Assembly: GCA_010909165.1 (NCBI GenBank) | Contig: VJWM01000007.1 | Span: 434,001 to 498,000 of the forward strand | Direction of reading: 5' to 3' | Origin: Anthoceros angustus | Taxonomy: Eukaryota; Streptophyta; Anthocerotopsida; Anthocerotales; Anthocerotaceae | DNA length: 64,000 nt | In this document: positions 1 through 11,355 of the stretch, in pieces | Numbering within the stretch: the stretch's first letter is position 1 | How the letters are laid out: every line of letters begins with the position of its first letter | Program-made: the position numbers and the translations under genes | The notes under the pieces: generated by a model | The model's database searches: none | The model's input: the letters and a program-made list of their open reading frames with translations, nothing else | Told to the model about the DNA's origin: nothing

Positions 1-714
1 TGCTTCCAAACCAAGGTCTGAATTTGTGTGTGCAGACCGTGCACCAACATCGGTGCCTCCAAAAGAATGGAAGACTTGTAATGTTTGCTTTGCTCGCAAA
101 ATTGGGATTCAGGCTTCCACCAACCATGGCACGTCTCCAAATGAGTAATGTTGAGGATGACCACCTTATATATACTTTGGCTGACTTGCATCTAGAGATG
201 GAGATGTTCACTCTTACAAAATTGGAAATTCTATTGAACCTTAAATTGATGTTGATCTAGAGCTTGAAATTCTTCGATTTTTCCAATCCAGATTTTTCCA
301 ATTGGATTGTCCATCACTGCAACTTCCTGACGTGCATGACTCGATAGCTAGTTCACGATTCCGCGTTTGTTGCTCATGATGTGGGATGCAATAGAATTGT
401 GAAGCAGTTATCATTGGCAGCTTGGGAAATTTTGTTCATCAGCTCCATATTGGAAAACAACTTCTGTGGAGCTTAATTGCTCATTGCGGGATGACAAGCA
501 TATGAAGACCCTACCTACACTGGGAAAACGATAACAAGCCCAAACAAGACAGAGACAACGAGTAAGGTATTCTAGTCATGGGCACTCCAACCTACAATTC
601 AATTTGGAAAATGGCATTGTCCACGTTTCATATGCAGCATAATAATGAAGCTCACAATCGTCCCACATGTCATGAGCATAATTTCCCTCCACCAGCAAAA
701 GCAGAGTCCTTAGG
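1..714. other. Intergenic, no gene recognised
   Basis: Only short open frames without recognisable motifs occur here, the longest at 24-260 (78 codons) and 576-872 on the minus strand. I see no repeat, RNA gene or transposon end in this stretch. Confidence 0.5.
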
Positions 715-1051
715 TTCCTCACACGGGGGAAGTCGGTGTGCCTAACTTTAGACCTCACACAGGGGAGGTCGGTGCGCCTAACTTTGGACCTCACATGAGG
801 GAGGTTGGCGCGCCTAACTTTAAACATCACACGAGAGAGGTCGGCACCCTCACACGAGGAAGGTCGGCGCACTTAAATTTAGGCCTCACACGTGAGAGGT
901 CGGCGCCAAAAAACTAGGACGATTTACAAAATATTTTCAAACTTTTTCCAAATAACCAAGACCAAAATTTAGACCTCACACGCGAGAGGTCGATGCGCCA
1001 AAAAACTGGGATGATTTACAAAACGTTTTCAAACTTTTTCCAAACAACCAA
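715..1051. repeat. 36-bp tandem repeat of small hairpins
   Basis: Units begin at 715, 751, 787, 823, 846, 882 and 972. The regular spacing is 36 bp, one unit is shortened to 23 bp, and the last two belong to a longer 85-90 bp copy that adds an A-rich tail. Each unit holds an inverted repeat of the form GACCTC-8 nt-GAGGTC, followed by a second palindromic stretch such as GGCGCGCC. The loop bases vary most. No spacers of unrelated sequence separate the units, so this is a minisatellite and not a CRISPR-like array. Confidence 0.8.
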
Positions 1052-1481
1052 GAGGATAACACCCCATTCCGGTACTGATTTGCCCACAAGTTGCTTAACT
1101 ATGGAGTTCTTCTGATGGTGTATATGCACCCTATACATCTTAATGACAAGTCTTGACAAACATGTTCATTATGCACTAAATTTACTTGCTCTTTTCACTA
1201 GGAAGCGGTCAACAATTACCCAAAAGAGAGAGAATTCTGATTTTTGGGATGTATATTTCTTGATAACCGTCTTTGTTAGGTTTGCAGCTTCACACTATTT
1301 GTACAGTTTGCGTTTTTGGATAGGTAAGAACCCTTTTTGAGCCCCCTTCCAAGTAGTTTGGTCCAAAGCCCTCTCATGGTTGAAAAGCCCCCTAACCCAA
1401 CAGACATTGTTTATGTCTAATGTACTGCCTAGTTTGGAAAACAACAATGCAGCGCTTGTGGATGTAGCAAAATATATTGAG
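1052..1481. other. Intergenic, no gene recognised
   Basis: No supported gene. An open frame at 1143-1340 has no recognisable motif. Confidence 0.4.
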
Positions 1482-1577
1482 GAGCAACTACAAGTGGGAC
1501 ATGTCGAGCAACTGCAAGTGGGACATGTAGAGCAACTGCAAGTGGGACATGTAGAGCAACTGCAAGTGGGACATCTA
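1482..1577 (+). repeat. 24-bp minisatellite, four units
   Basis: Four head-to-tail copies of a 24-bp unit, nearly identical. The period is a multiple of three, so the array stays open in several frames. In the plus frame of a 92-codon ORF (1380-1658) it reads as four copies of EQLQVGHV. The minus strand is also open across it, which shows that openness follows from the repeat and not from coding selection. No known protein is recognised. Confidence 0.75.
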
Positions 1578-2613
1578 GAGCAACAAACATTTGAGAGAGA
1601 AAATTTGCGATCTTTTCCAAAACTGAGGATAAAGGAATGCAACATTGAAGTGACATAGGCCGAGATTAGTGACATCTATAACAAAGTCGCATCATATAGA
1701 CATCCCAATAAAACACATGGTGAGCCGCATCATACAGAAATTCCAATGAAGCACATAGTGAAAATGTGACAATCTCACAGCTCTTAATCAAGTATAAGAG
1801 AACTTGTATGATCGAAAGTATTATCATTACAATGGTATATGTCATTATGTGCATTGGATCCACACTTCTTTAACATAATAAATAATAATCGAGTAAATTA
1901 AATAAAAAATAAAAATGAACCTAAAATGAATAAAAGATCTTCCAAGCCCCAGGATCAAAGCCTTCATTAAGAACCAGTAAAAACAGTGATTGCAGAGTGA
2001 TGGGGGCACACCACATTCTTACAATGGAACTAGAAACGGGAAATATGCAGGCTCGAACCAGTCGTCCTCAAGTGTACCGGCCATCATAAGCGAGCTTTTA
2101 ACAATGATTACCTAGCTTGAACCAGCCGTTCTCAAGTGTACCGACCATCATAAGCGAACTTTTAACAATGATTACCTTGGTGTCGATCACTTTGTACAAA
2201 ATATACAAAATATCAAAGAGGCACTAAATTTCACAGAAGCAAATGTGCGCACAAACCCTGATGGACTTTGCAGGCCCCAGTCGGGCAATATGCGAGGTGC
2301 CCCTTATAGTAAACGTAAACAAAGTAGGTAGGTATACAAGGAATAAGTTCGGCATTCGGTGAGAACTGTATTCACGATTAAAAAAGAAGTTCGATACACA
2401 TACATATATACGTCCTTGTGAGACTGCGTTCTGTGCGGCTCCACGTCAAGGAGACGCGTTTTAAATCCGGCGTGAAAGATATCCCACGGCGGCGGAGCTC
2501 CGCGCTTTGCAGCGCAGCTCCAGCTAGTTTGTTCTCGTGGGGCTTGTCCGTCCAGGGTGGTATCATTTAGGCTTGTCCTGTAGCATAGCATCGCAGATGA
2601 CACTTGTGTGCGG
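1578..2613. other. Upstream region of the serine acetyltransferase gene
   Basis: No gene is recognised. The stretch is AT-rich around 1860-1960 and GC-rich near 2450-2560. It contains a two-copy 64-bp repeat (separate entry) and presumably the promoter and 5' leader of the gene starting at 2614. An in-frame TAG at 2581-2583 closes that gene's frame upstream. Minus-strand open frames at 2304-2732 look like shadows. Confidence 0.4.
2051..2177. repeat. Direct repeat, two copies of about 64 bp
   Basis: 2051-2114 and 2115-2177 are adjacent direct copies that differ at only a few bases. Both share the core CTCAAGTGTACCG and end with AACAATGATTACCT. No coding function is visible. Confidence 0.8.
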
Positions 2614-5324
2614 ATGGCGGTGCTTAAGCAGAGGTTGATTGTGGTGGATGTGCTGAGGAGAGAAATTCCGCGACATACCCTGCCCATTTCCATTTCCATT
2701 TCCACTTCCACTTCAAGTTGCCGTTCTACCAAGCTGGCTGTACCGGTGATTCAATTCAGCACTTTTGTTCGCTGTGCCCAATCCGCCAACAACAGGAGAA
2801 ATACAGGCAGAAAAGGAGACGCCGCCGGAGGCTACAAGAAGAAAAGCACAACGGAGAGCTTCAGCAGCTTTGTTCCACCCTCTCCAGCTCCTTCTCTCAA
2901 TTCGCACCAAGACATGCCAGTGACAGCAGCATCCAGTATTGGTTGGGGTCGGCAAGGAGGCGCTTCCGATGACTCTCCCCTTGATTTCGACAAGGTCAAA
3001 TTCTCGGACCTTGTCGCGGGCCAAGCCAGGGATGTGAGCAGGATCAGCTTTGAGGGGACTCCGTATGACGCCACCCTCGACACAGCTGCAGGTAAGAGCA
3101 GGAACAGCTACGAGGGAGCTGAGGTCCTGGACACGGACCAGGAGCGCACCAAAATTGCTGCCGACTCCAACTTACTTGACCCCGAGAATCAATGGCAGAA
3201 TGTCTTCCCATCTTACATGCAGAGCAAAGGCGACGAATCCGATGATTTGAACCTTTCGTCCTCGCACTTGGCGCAACCCAACGGTGCGGTTGTGAATGGA
3301 GTGGTGGCCAAAAAGGCGGCCGCGGCAGCTACCGCTTCAGCCAAGGCGCTGGAATCTCATGTCACCACGGCTCTTCCCCTTTCCACGCCTCCCTGCTCCG
3401 CAGCCAAACCTCCCACTGAGGGAGGCAAGAACCTGTCGGACCTCATCTCTCACGACCCTATCTGGGCGGCAATCAGAGCTGAAGCTCGGCTGGAGGTGAG
3501 TGTCAATTGTTCTGTTTGTCATCACCACCGCCCGCGCTTTCGTTTTGTTGCCTACAGTACTTAGTTATTGTTAACATACTTGTAGGCAGAACGGGAGCCT
3601 TTACTCAGCAGCTTTTTGTATGCAAGCATCCTAGCTCACCCGTGCTTCGAGCGCTCTTTGGGCTTTATTCTCGCCAACCGACTGAAAAATGCAACTCTGC
3701 TTGCAACACAACTCATGGATGTGTTTGACGATGTGTTTGGCTGCGACCTGCATGTTCAGCAGGCTATTCGTTTGGATGTACAGGTGCTCCTTGCTGTTCT
3801 TTGTCACCGTTTGTTTCTCATGCTCTTTCTGGCAATCTCTGCATCTCGGGGGGGAACCTAAAGGATGGATGGAAGGGAATGCATATCACAAATTATCATA
3901 AGTTCGGAGTCTCTGTCCTTATTCTCTCCAGTTTGGTGTTGGCAGGCTTTGAAGGACCGTGATCCTTCTTGCAGATCATACAGTTCAGCTGTCCTCTACC
4001 TGAAAGTAAGGTTACACCCAAGCCAAGTTGTTTGGGTGTGCTTAGTTTCGTCATTACACAGGGCTCAAGCGACCGACCTCAAAGTGTTGGACTGCTTTGT
4101 TGCCATCTTTGTGATGTACAAGAACTGAGGGACCAGGGTGACTTCCACATGTCTTTTGCAGGGTTATCATGCTTTGCAGGCTTATCGGATAGCCCATGTC
4201 CTGTGGAATCGTGGCCAGCAAGTCTTTGCTCTGGCATTGCAAAGCCGAATCAGTGAGGTGACGATTATCCTTCTCACAACTGTATCGTATGAGAAAGAAC
4301 TCTTTCTAGGGAGGCTTATAGATTGATCCTTTTGTGCAGGTATTTGCCGTGGACATCCACCCAGGTGTGATTTTAGCAGCTAATGATAATGATTTGCATT
4401 TGAAGACAGATCTTCCTCCACAATGGAGATATGTATCTGCTACTTCTATCTGACCAGATGAAAGTCTAATTTGTTTGTGGGACGTATTTGGCTTCAGCTG
4501 CACGTATTGGGAAGTCCATCCTCCTAGACCATGGCACAGGAGTGGTGATTGGAGAGACAGCAGTGATCGGTAATAGAGTGTCGCTAATGCAGGTAAACGT
4601 TTCTGCGGCATGTTCAATGTTTTTCTCTGCTTCCATGTTCTGGAGGCATAGAACGCGTGGGCTCCTGTGTGTATGAAAAGAGTGCCTTCGTTTCTCTCCT
4701 TGGGTGGAAGGCAACAATCGTGAAGAGAAGCTGCTTTTCTGGTTTAAGGCAGCCATAGTCATCCACAGCTCCTACACTCAAACTGTGGGCTGTTCTTTCA
4801 GGGTGTGACATTGGGAGGAACTGGGAAGGACTCCGGTGACAGGCACCCCAAGATAAAAGAAGGAGTTTTGATCGGAGTTGGCGCAACTATTCTGGGCAAC
4901 ATAGTAGTTGGGAAGGGCGCAATGATAGCAGCGGGGTCCCTTGTGTTGAAAGACGTGCCCCCTCACGGGTTCGGATTCCAAATGACCTTCTTTAACTGTC
5001 ATCTTTTGTTATGAGAAGCTGGTCATATCGCTACTGTTCTAATTGAATTGCACGCTGGCATTGCAGCATGGTGGCTGGCACTCCTGCAAAGCTAATTGGG
5101 ATTTTGGAGGAACCGACGCCAGCGTTGACTATGCAACATGGTATCTCGGCTTACCTTTGCTACCTGTTGGTTCTTGAGACAGTCTGAACGATGGTCTGTT
5201 CTCTTAACTGTTTGCATCGTCACAACCTGCAGATGTCACCCGGGATTTCTGTGTAGACCTGGAAGCCGCTGTTAGGCGGCAACTGGCAGGGGAACACGAA
5301 TTATATGGAGGAGCTGGCATTTAG
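2614..5324 (+). CDS. SERAT: Serine acetyltransferase, SERAT3-like, with long N-terminal extension
   Basis: Makes O-acetylserine from serine and acetyl-CoA, the entry step of cysteine synthesis, and normally binds O-acetylserine(thiol)lyase. Nine exons with GT-AG borders fit in phase: 2614-3495, 3586-3783, 3946-4005, 4162-4257, 4340-4364, 4498-4592, 4802-4968, 5067-5140 and 5233-5324, giving about 562 residues. The N-terminal SAT domain starts near residue 285 (DPIWAAIRAEARLEAEREP), followed by LKDRDPSCRSYSS, GYHALQAYRIAH, DIHPAARIG, DHGTGVVIGETAVIG, GVTLGGTGKDSGDRHPKI and hexapeptide repeats of the left-handed beta helix. The roughly 280-residue extension begins arginine- and serine-rich, suggesting an organelle presequence, then turns acidic and low-complexity; most plant enzymes are 300-390 residues. 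The tail after AKLIG carries PALTMQHDVTRDF, as I recall from SERAT3 proteins, and ends in GAGI; a terminal Ile is the known anchor for the lyase. ATG 2614 is the first after the in-frame stop at 2581. The exon 7 donor (GTTCGG) is weak. Confidence 0.9.
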
Positions 5325-5484
5325 GTGTACATGATAATTGCACACAGATGTGCTTGATTTGTAGTTGTGTACATATAGAGACACATATCCTTAAAGGGTG
5401 TAAAGGGTAGAAGAAGAAGAATTTTATTTAAGTTCACTAAGGACGGATTTCTATCATGGTACTTGGTACTTACCAGCTTGTACC

Positions 5485-5539
5485 ATGGTGTGCCTAAGCT
5501 ACTTGCACCAAGGGCATCCATTCCCTTTAGGCACCCCAT
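5485..5539. repeat. Inverted repeat, 13-bp arms
   Basis: The arms 5485-5497 (ATGGTGTGCCTAA) and 5527-5539 (TTAGGCACCCCAT) pair at 12 of 13 positions around a 29-nt loop. It could be a 3' UTR hairpin or the trace of a small inverted-repeat element. Confidence 0.55.
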
Positions 5540-5781
5540 CTAAGTGTCCATGTAAGCTCAGGATGTCTAAGGCGTTCTTATAAATCATTTGGCCTAAGCC
5601 ATAGGACGTAGGTAGTCAGTTACAACCATTGTTTTTGGTAAATTTACTTATATGGGATATGACCGAAGAGTTTTATCCACAATCCTAGACGCGGCAGCTT
5701 TGGCACCATGTGGGCCTTTTCATACTAGACCACGATATTTTCGGAGCGAAATGGGCGATCGCGGGTCCTCCTGATGTAACA

Positions 5782-5823
5782 ACCCCTTCGTTTCGACCCC
5801 TTCGTTTCGACCCCTTCGTTTCG
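5782..5823. repeat. 14-bp tandem repeat, three perfect copies
   Basis: ACCCCTTCGTTTCG is repeated three times without change in the convergent intergenic region. Confidence 0.85.
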
Positions 5824-6084
5824 AGGTGGATGGATTTTCCATCTCTGTTTTCTATACAAAGTCTCCGTCGCGACAAAGGTGCTGATCAAAAGATTCTGCA
5901 TTTTGAATAAATATGTGTTTTAAATTAAAACGCGGCCTGTAGACCCAGAGAATCTCCATTACTCACTTCCTACATCATACTCCCCCGTGCCATTCACTAC
6001 TAATGCATTCCGGTGCATTAGAGGTGCCCAGACCCATTGCTCTCACATCGGCACCCGATCTTCTGGGGCTGACTGAGTGATAGT

Positions 6085-9000
6085 TCACAACGAAGCCTGG
6101 AGTGGAAGACTCTGTTCCTTAGCAGCAATCTCCGAGTACATGTCTGCTATTGCCTTCTCAAAGTAGACCTTAGCCTGTGGCCTTTTGACCTGAAGATAAA
6201 ACCACCCATGACTCAGACCATACGGTCCTCAGGGCAATTAAGTTGGAATCCGATACACCGATGTTGTTACCTTGAAAGTAGGAGTAAGAAGCCCGTTCTC
6301 AACCGTGAAGGGTTCATGTACCAGACAAATGGCCTTGGCAAACTCAAAACCCCGCAACTGTACACAGTAAGAGCAAGGCTTTATCACACACTGCAGCAAT
6401 CAGGTGGACCGACCCAAAGAAAGATGGAAACAGAAGAGCCGTCCTTACTTTGCTTTGCTGACCAACTGTAGTCATATCTGCCAGCACGGCAGAATTCACA
6501 ACTGGATCGGAACATAACTTTCCCAGATCATCAGCATGCTGCATGGAAAAACAGCTTGTAAGACCGTTGAGCCATTCCATGATGTTGAATGTGCAAGCAG
6601 TAAGGAGCAAAACTAAGTCTTATAATGGGGTCTAACTTGCCTTGATGCCTCTTGCTTTTGCCCATGGTACCAACGTTTCAGGATCGATTACTACCACCGC
6701 AACTAGGTTCGAGTTGAGGCTATCGCCTGCAAGCAAGTAGAAACACCTTAGAGCATCTACTCATGCTGCACTGAAGTCAAAACTGGCAGCATCCTGAGTC
6801 ATGATACCAACCATAAATGAAGCATTGGGAGATAAATTCACTTTGAACATAAACGTTTTCAATTTTCTCCGGAGCAATATACTCTCCTTGTGCAAGCTTG
6901 AAGATATTTTTCTTTCTGCAATTACCTTGCGTAAGTTCGGACATGTATCCCCAAGGAAATGACCCTCACACCTGATAGCAGTATACCTGTCAATGATCTT
7001 CAATCTCCCTCCGGGTAACCACAGACCAATATCACCAGTGTGTAACCAGTCTTCCTCATCAATGATCTCCCTCCTGGACCCCAGAAAAAAAGGTGATTAC
7101 ATGCTCAAATCAAACTAAGAAAATCACGCCTGATTGTTCATCTTCTACTTCGACGCAACTCACGTCTGTTTTTCGTCCTTGAAGTAGCCCTTGAAAACTG
7201 TAGGACCTCGTACACAGATCTCCCCTCTGGGATAGGGTTTATCGTCCATGGTGTAGTTCATCTCAGGGACATCTGCTAGTTTCACCTCTGACAAAAACCA
7301 TCACATGTATCAGTTCAAACCCTGCATACATGTGAAACCACAAGGAGGGCACACATATAACACGCAAAGGAACTCCTGATCCCAGCAACAGCCGGATCCT
7401 GGTCCAACTTGTCAATTTCACCCTACCACAGGCTGGATTTGGTGATCCCACATGACCAGGCTCAGGATCGTTGTCATCTTGTGAAGTAATGACACATGAT
7501 GTCTCTGTCATCCCATAACCCTCTGTAACTCTTCCACCAAAGCATCTGGAAACATAGCCATTTGACGATTTTAGTTGCCACATACACTGTGACCATGGCT
7601 GCCATCTTAATGCCGAGGGTTGAGACAAAAAGCAGCCTGATCATCTCGCACCATAATTCATGCCGGTCAAGATATAACATTATAAACTTCTTCAATTGAT
7701 ACTGTTCAAGGCGGTTCTCAGGGGACAAAGTAAAGCACAAAAAACATCTGATTAGAAACCACTCACACCCTCAGAAACTCCAACACCTCCGAGGATATTG
7801 GGGATGCACCCGAAAGGATAAGTCTGACACGCCCACCCAGCCGTGCTTTAATCTTGTTAAAGACCAGACGATCCCAGATTGGAGATGGAGCATTTCCTAC
7901 AAGTAGGAGCCGCCTCCTTCAGTATGAAACTCTCTCCTCCATCCCCTCCTCATGAGAGGGAATCTAAAACACACCATGCAGTAGAATTGCTTTCCATATC
8001 AGAGTACCTCTCCTTAAAGCCTCCTTTTTTGAGTGGTAGGCTACTCTGAATAATCTCTCTCGAAGACCGCCAGAGCTCTTGACAGTTGCATTGATCCTGA
8101 GAGGTGACGGATTCCAGTGAGCACTCACCCAGGTCAATCTCTTATCCAGAATGCATGTACACATAACAACCCGCACAAACAAATGGTGACAGGAACTTGA
8201 TTGATCACCAAATAGCACAAGAACCCTACCTGTCATAAATCCTGTTGTAAAGTCTTGGTACACTGGCGAAGACAGTTGGCCGCAGGACTTCCATGTCATC
8301 CATCAACTTCAGGACATCCTTCATTGACCAGCGTTTTTCATACAAGGTGAATGCCTAGAGGCAGGGAAATAGACAGGGGCACCTACAGGAAGCTTATATG
8401 CATCTAGACTCACCCCTTGATAGAATCCGACCGCTGCTCCGACGTGCGTCATAAATATGAGATTAGCCCTTTCATAAATATGGGCAAGTGGCAGATAAGA
8501 AATGTGTCTGCACAATAAAGCAAGGTTAGTCATGAGGTACTAGCAATGCCGCCTGGAATGGCAGCATCTGCATTCGCAATTCCTTGCAGCAACAAAATAA
8601 TGATTACTTCAAGAGGCATTCACCAATTGGACTCACATATCTGAACTCTCCAGCTGTAAGCACAGACTACTGCCAGCTACATTTGCAATCAGCCCGCGAT
8701 GTGTTAGCATTGCGCCCTGCAGGGTTGAATTTCATGGTTGTCATTACCAGGAAGATATTCCTGAAGGTTAGCAACACCAGCTCTGGCAGCTGATGTTAAC
8801 TTTTGTCAACAGAACTGTGCACACCTTTGGAGTACCGGTTGTGCCGCTTGTGTAGCAAAGAGTTGCAATATCCTCCGGTTGTGGTGGGGAGAACGGAGAC
8901 GGATCATTTCGGCCCTGTGCCGCCGATAGAAAGGTAAGGACATGAGACAAGCAGAAAGAACGACAATCACACAGTACACCTAATATTGAGGTATTCAGCT

Positions 9001-10809
9001 AAAGACAAGCATGCATATATGACTTCTCTGAGTATTCCTGATAACATACCTGAGCCTCCAATTGCTGGAATGATAAAATGGTCACTCCAGACGTAACAGG
9101 CAGAGATGGTAGTCGCACGTCCCCTCCTCCAACGACCTGAGCAATTTCCTCTACTGAGATTTGGTACAAGGAACGAGTTTTTGGGGCAGCAGACAGAAAG
9201 AAGCATTAAGGCGGAGAGCTTACCACAATAAGCCGAACCGAAGGCAAATTGGACAAACAGCTTAGAAGCTGTCAAGAAACAAGGAACAGCTGTTGTAAAA
9301 CCCGGTACATTCAAAGAATACTGAAACATGTCGTTTGACTATGTTGGTTGAAAGAGGGAAAGGACAGAGATCACTTCCATGAATACAGGGATGTCCACAA
9401 ACATTGCATGCTTGCACCTCAATCAGGAATTTGTGTGAAGGGAGAGGAAGTTTCTGGCCACACATTCTTACAATCTCAAGCTTGTCTGGGGTGCAAAACA
9501 CAGTTGTTATTTCTGCATGATTGATGATGTATGTCACAGAATCAGGACCTGCAACCAAATTAATGAGCTCAGTTCCTGCTCGACAAAACACTGCAGATGT
9601 TTTAGAAAAGCATATCGGCATGATATAAAGACTTTACCAAGTGTGTCATACAGAGGAACAGAGATGTAGGAATATGATGCACAGGCCTGGTCCACGATTA
9701 TCCACTCCGGCCGGTTGATAAAGTACAATCCAATGCAGGATCCCTGCAAATACCCGTCCGTCAACAAAAAGATGACGGGATCAGCGAACAAACAGAAGAT
9801 TCAACAACTTAATCAGAATCTCAAACGAAGGAAAAACACTTGAGGATGGTCAGCACCTTAGGTACTGCATTTAATACAAGCCCAGAACCCACTGCAGTTC
9901 GGGCAGCACCTGCCTCGCCATACGTCGTCCATCTGTACCTGCAGTACCAGAACAGACAAGATGACAATCTTGTGCTCCACTTGAAATGGACGTCCATGAG
10001 GAGCAAACATCTCTGCTCGACAGCCGTGAGTGGCATCGAAGGATTGGAGGGTAGACAGCTGACTTACTCGCCGACGGTCCCATCGTCTTGAATCCTCGTG
10101 CCCAGATATTTGAGATCTACATAAGCTTTGGTGGCATAACTGCGGCAAAAGACGGAGTGAAACACCCCGCCATGCATCTAATTAACACTACAAGCAGCAG
10201 GGAAGAGGATAGATTATGCCAGCTGTTACACCTCCAGGAACCAGGCCTTACACGAAATTGTCATGGATTGTGCGGATCCAAGGTTGATCCGGAAAATGCT
10301 CCACCAACTTCAAAGGTGATATTGCTGACCTACCAACAGAAGGTGGGTGAGACCCACAGAGCTGGTGCAGCAAGAACAGGAAGCGGTAAAGAAGCTCGAG
10401 ATACCTGTACACATTCCATTTTCCGGTCCGCAACTTCTCCGGCAGAACCACGCTGTAGCCTTGCTCTGCATGCGAGAAGGCGGGAAAGTGTGAATTTAGC
10501 AGTGAGGCAGTGGACGAATGCAATGTGAGGAGCGCTGCGTGCAGGAGGTTGAGAATTTAACGTTGATAGTACTCCCCGGCTGTCACACGCATCCCAAGCT
10601 GCCCATCCTCACCTGAAACAGAGCAAGCCAGCAGTTTTCGTACCAGCATTCGATGACGAGAAGCAGGACACTTGGGCCGGCACGTATGCAAATTGGAAGT
10701 TTTGAAGGCTGTGCCAGGCAGTACCAGCAGACGAGAGAGGGCGAAGGTGGGCGTTGACGGTGCTGAGGCGGCGCAGAGCCTGTGAGTTGGAGGAGCTATG
10801 TCCTTCCAT
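6085..10809 (-). CDS. LACS6: Peroxisomal long-chain acyl-CoA synthetase, LACS6-like
   Basis: Activates fatty acids to acyl-CoA for peroxisomal beta-oxidation. Twenty-two exons read on the minus strand: 10644-10809, 10405-10465, 10252-10329, 10068-10139, 9857-9938, 9638-9743, 9418-9548, 9050-9136, 8825-8914, 8637-8716, 8414-8507, 8230-8318, 8008-8096, 7767-7896, 7427-7545, 7164-7287, 6987-7073, 6812-6915, 6641-6726, 6449-6538, 6271-6357 and 6085-6189, about 718 residues. RLSTVNAHL at residues 14-22 is a PTS2 peroxisome signal. The AMP-binding loop [50 protein letters not shown] and [18 protein letters not shown] are all present. The protein ends in LQASL, so there is no canonical PTS1, as in LACS6 and unlike LACS7. 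Exon 19 ends in a GC donor (AAG|GCAAGT). The first junction is uncertain: the strong donor GTGAGG at 10612 gives the wrong phase, while the weaker GTACGA donor used here fits. An in-frame ATG also exists at 10884; I prefer 10809 because it places the PTS2 near the terminus. Confidence 0.93.
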
Positions 10810-11355
10810 CTGCAAGCCGGCTGAGGCAACTGATGCTACTGGTGCTGCGTAGGTGGAGCTGCTGCAGGTGAGGATTGAAGCCACCGCCGGGCGCTAATTC
10901 TCGTCTAGTGTCGCGCTGGCGGTGTCCGGTCACGTCACCGTCGCCAACCGGTTCTCGTGCCGTGATTATCGATAAGCCCCTCGGCGTGCTCGCCAGCTTC
11001 GGCTTCGGATTCGGCTGGCAGTGCAAAAAAAGAGTCCCGGAGACACATGCGGATAGAATACGGTTGAGGCACTTCTCTCGGGAAAGTTGCATGCATGTCC
11101 GTACGTGTGCAGATGCCACAGTCCTGTTCCTAATTCCCCCTCCCTCGAGCGTGAGCATCATCATCAGAATGAGGTTCACTTGGAGCACAGCCTACGCATC
11201 GAGGCTGATCGCATTGATTCGACATTGTACAGAGGGCGGGTGGCCCGGGCGCAGCGTAGGCACGCTTCCTTGTTGCAAAATGGTGGTTGTTGCGAAGAGC
11301 AGAGCAAAAGACGTGAAGAAGAAGAGAGCTATGTAGTAGCCTAGGGTTTGTTTGA
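10810..11355. other. Region between the acyl-CoA synthetase start and the kinase stop
   Basis: Both neighbours are on the minus strand, so this should hold the kinase 3' UTR and the synthetase promoter and leader. Open frames on the plus strand (10875-11336, 11087-11344) show no motif and look like GC-driven shadows. No promoter element can be assigned with confidence. Confidence 0.4.

Larger units (their letters stand above)
5325..6084. other. Convergent intergenic region (3' ends of two genes)
   Basis: Lies between the stop codons of the plus-strand acetyltransferase and the minus-strand acyl-CoA synthetase, so it should hold both 3' untranslated regions. A plus-strand AATAAA sits at 5906-5911 and a minus-strand AATAAA near 5424, but neither can be assigned with certainty. 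It also contains an inverted repeat and a 14-bp tandem repeat, listed separately. Confidence 0.45.

Noticed and set aside
715-1051. CRISPR-like array (36-bp period)
   Set aside because: The repeats are contiguous without unique spacers, there are no cas genes, and the window is a plant nuclear genome.
1380-1658. Gene with EQLQVGHV repeats
   Set aside because: The minus strand is equally open over the same repeat, and no conserved sequence flanks it; only the minisatellite is supported.
2304-3083. Minus-strand frames over the start of the acetyltransferase gene
   Set aside because: They overlap a well-supported exon and contain no motif.
6085-10809. Several separate minus-strand genes suggested by isolated open frames
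   Set aside because: The fragments join through GT-AG (once GC-AG) introns in phase into one acyl-CoA synthetase.
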